From: Paracoccaceae bacterium | GTDB taxonomy: Bacteria > Pseudomonadota > Alphaproteobacteria > Rhodobacterales > Rhodobacteraceae | Direction: 5' to 3' | Assembly (NCBI GenBank): GCA_030626365.1 | Contig: DAOUPC010000022.1 | Coordinates: forward strand, 1-15,477 | Length of the DNA: 15,477 nucleotides | Shown: piece after piece, positions 13,955 through 15,477 of the stretch | Numbering within the stretch: position 1 is the stretch's first letter | How the letters are laid out: every line of letters starts with the position of its first letter | Notes under the pieces: model-generated | Seen by the model: only the letters and a program-made list of their open reading frames with translations | Database searches by the model: none | Told to the model about the DNA's origin: nothing | Made by a program: the position numbers and the translations under genes

Positions 13955-14566
13955 CTATTTCCCCGGTTTCCAGCAGACCACCAGAATGCGCGCATCCCTG
14001 TCCCCGGCCGAGACATAGACGTGGCCCATGGCAGAATCGAAATACATGCTGTCCCCGGCGGCCAGCGCGATCATCTCGCGCCCCGATATGTGGACCTCAA
14101 GCGTCCCCTCCAGCAGCATCAGGAACTCTTCGCCCGGATGGCTGACAAAATCGGCAAAATCGGCCCGTTCATGCGCCCTGACCGTGCCGGCCATCGGGAT
14201 CATGTGCTTGCCCGCCAGATCAGACCCCAGCATTTCATAGACATAGTTGCGCGTTTCATGCAGCGGGGCCTTTCCGGCGCGGGTGACGGACACCGCACCA
14301 CGCTGAAACCCCTCGGCCCCTGCATCGAACAATTCACCCACATCCAGCCCCAGCCCCTGCGCCAGCGCCATGAACCGGTCATAGGTCAGCGAAATCTCGT
14401 TGCGCTCCATCTTTGATATGGTCGAGACTGCCAATCCGGTCCGCTGGGCCAGATCCGACAGCTTCCAGCCCCGTGCCTTGCGGATTTCACGCACCCGCTG
14501 CCCCAGCTTGGCAGGCGACTGGATGGCCGAAGGGGCAAGTGCGCCGGTCCGGGTGTCGCTGGTCAT
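13955..14566 (-). CDS. XRE-family regulator with C-terminal cupin domain
   Basis: A 203-residue two-domain regulator. An N-terminal XRE helix-turn-helix spans about residues 22-80 (LGQRVREIRKARGWKLSDLA, then STISKMERNEISLTYDRFM). A C-terminal cupin follows at about 120-195, with the HPGEEFLMLLEGTLEVHISG signature and a glycine-rich GDSMYFDSAMGHVY strand. Such regulators usually sense a small metabolite in the cupin and repress adjacent amino-acid or polyamine catabolic genes. It is divergent from the FAD amino-acid dehydrogenase gene. The 18-base palindrome at 14591-14608 between them is a natural operator. GGAAAA precedes the ATG. The ligand is unknown; a D- or basic amino acid or polyamine is inferred from the neighbour. 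Confidence 0.85.
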   Translation of the reverse strand: MTSDTRTGALAPSAIQSPAKLGQRVREIRKARGWKLSDLAQRTGLAVSTISKMERNEISLTYDRFMALAQGLGLDVGELFDAGAEGFQRGAVSVTRAGKAPLHETRNYVYEMLGSDLAGKHMIPMAGTVRAHERADFADFVSHPGEEFLMLLEGTLEVHISGREMIALAAGDSMYFDSAMGHVYVSAGDRDARILVVCWKPGK

Positions 14567-14584
14567 AGGTTTTCCGATTCAACT

Positions 14585-14613
14585 TTGACAATTTTCCAAT
14601 TGGAAAATAATCT
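14585..14613 (+). promoter_or_regulatory. Promoter of the DauA-like gene with a palindromic operator filling its spacer
   Basis: TTGACA (14585-14590, perfect -35 consensus), a 17-base spacer and TAATCT (14608-14613) form a strong promoter on the plus strand. The perfect 18-base palindrome ATTTTCCAATTGGAAAAT (14591-14608) fills the spacer and touches the -10, the expected place for a repressor. The XRE-cupin protein encoded divergently is the likely ligand and may also control its own gene. Confidence 0.75.
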
Positions 14614-14634
14614 AGCATAAAGTGAGTCGCAATG

Positions 14635-14652
14635 GCCAACACAATTGTTGGC
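14635..14652 (+). promoter_or_regulatory. Short stem-loop or second half-operator in the DauA-like leader
   Basis: GCCAACA (14635-14641) and TGTTGGC (14646-14652) are perfectly complementary around the loop CAAT. The centre CAATTG also occurs in the main palindrome, 45 bases upstream. It may be a weaker second binding site for the same regulator or an RNA hairpin in the leader. Confidence 0.35.
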
Positions 14653-14689
14653 GCGGCTTTCAGGGCTGATAGAATTCGGAGGAAACCAG

Positions 14690-15477
14690 ATGACTGCATC
14701 CGGGCAGACATATGACTTTATCGTCGTTGGGGCGGGCATTGCCGGTGCATCCGTGGCCAGCGAGCTGGCGCATGCGGGGCGTGTTTTGTTGATCGAGATG
14801 GAGCGCCAGCCGGGCTATCACACCACGGGCCGTTCAGCGGCGGTGTACGCGCCGATGTACGGCCCCCCGCCGATCCGTGCGCTGACCCGTGCCTCTGGGC
14901 CATTCTTTCGCGCGCCCCCCGACGGGTTCGCCGATCATGCGCTGATATCCCCGCGCTCTATCTTGCTGCCGGCAAACAAGGATCAGGTTGATAAACTGGA
15001 CGCGATGATGGCCGACCTGACCGGCGATGTGCTGATCGAGAGACTGGACAGCGCCCAGGTCCGCGAGGTGCAACCGCTGTTGCGTGACGGGTACGCGGTG
15101 GGGGGTGTTCTGGATCGTAACGGGCAGGACATTGATGTGCATGCGCTGCATCAGGGATACCTTGCGGCGTTTCGCCGGGCTGGCGGGGTGCTGATTACCA
15201 ACGCCACGGTCAGCGCGCTACAGCGTCAGACCGGGGTCTGGCAGGTTCAGGCAGGCACCGAATGGCACAGCGCGCCGGTCGTGGTGAACGCCGCCGGGGC
15301 CTGGGCCGATATGGTCGGGGCGCTGGCAGGGGCCGAAACAATCGGGCTGATCCCCAAACGGCGCACCGCAGTGATGATTGCCGCGCCGCAGGACATCGCG
15401 ACCGCTGACCTGCCGATCACCGTTGATATCGACGAACAGTTCTACCTTAAACCCGATGCGGGGCGGTTGCTTATCTC
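14690..15477 (+). CDS. FAD-dependent amino-acid dehydrogenase, DauA (D-arginine dehydrogenase)-like, cut by the right edge
   Basis: The first 262 residues are visible and the frame stays open to the window end. The N-terminal FAD-binding VVGAGIAGASVASELA (GxGxxG at residues 14-19) is followed by a PGYHTTGRSAAVYAPMYG segment (41-58), DIDVHALHQGYL and VVNAAGAWADMVG. The order and wording closely resemble Pseudomonas D-arginine dehydrogenase, which oxidises D-amino acids to 2-oxoacids with electrons passed to the membrane chain. The position of that enzyme's active-site His48 appears to be Val52 here, while its Tyr53 is kept as Tyr57; this comparison is from memory of the family. GGAGGA lies 6 bases upstream of the ATG. 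Other DAO-family amine or hydroxy-acid oxidoreductases remain possible. Confidence 0.82.
   Translation, partial: MTASGQTYDFIVVGAGIAGASVASELAHAGRVLLIEMERQPGYHTTGRSAAVYAPMYGPPPIRALTRASGPFFRAPPDGFADHALISPRSILLPANKDQVDKLDAMMADLTGDVLIERLDSAQVREVQPLLRDGYAVGGVLDRNGQDIDVHALHQGYLAAFRRAGGVLITNATVSALQRQTGVWQVQAGTEWHSAPVVVNAAGAWADMVGALAGAETIGLIPKRRTAVMIAAPQDIATADLPITVDIDEQFYLKPDAGRLLI

Overview
The window looks like a chromosomal segment of a GC-rich (about 60%) alphaproteobacterium, most likely a Rhodobacterales-type organism able to grow without oxygen. That inference rests on codon use, a BadL/BadM regulatory pair of the kind known from Rhodopseudomonas, and the hemerythrin/DUF2249/polytopic membrane protein set familiar from denitrification loci. 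No 16S, tRNA, IS element or CRISPR array is visible. Gene density is high, and every gap is under about 250 bases.

Layout. Minus strand, 5579 down to 274: an operon hcrC-hcrA-hcrB for the molybdenum enzyme 4-hydroxybenzoyl-CoA reductase, running directly into a DUF2249 gene and a polytopic membrane protein gene. All four junctions in this chain are ATGA overlaps. A separate minus-strand hemerythrin gene runs off the left edge. Divergent from hcrC, on the plus strand, is a badL (GNAT acetyltransferase) - badM (Rrf2 regulator) pair. A small minus-strand RidA-family gene then shares a divergent promoter region with a plus-strand operon (7440-13278). That operon encodes a benzoate/4-hydroxybenzoate-CoA ligase and a four-gene 2-oxoacid oxidoreductase: gamma, a fused flavoprotein/polyferredoxin, alpha and beta. 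A convergent minus-strand DUF2478 gene (a family linked to molybdenum genes) follows, with an FNR/FixK-like box upstream. The right end is a divergent pair: an XRE-cupin regulator and a DauA-like FAD amino-acid dehydrogenase, truncated by the window edge.

How it may work. The ligase makes benzoyl-CoA or 4-hydroxybenzoyl-CoA. HcrABC removes the para-hydroxyl group reductively. The 2-oxoacid oxidoreductase either supplies low-potential ferredoxin for ring chemistry or, if it is phenylglyoxylate dehydrogenase-like, produces benzoyl-CoA itself. By analogy with R. palustris, BadL would make the acetylated aminobenzoate ligand that relieves BadM repression.

The most interesting signal is a shared 20-bp sequence centred on CAGTACC. 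It occurs in the hcrC/badL intergenic region, the ridA/ligase intergenic region, and upstream of the hemerythrin gene (17/20 identity between the first two; 14-15/20 for the third). It suggests one regulon, plausibly BadM's, that joins anaerobic aromatic degradation to genes usually associated with NO or O2 handling. No ring-cleaving benzoyl-CoA reductase lies in this window.
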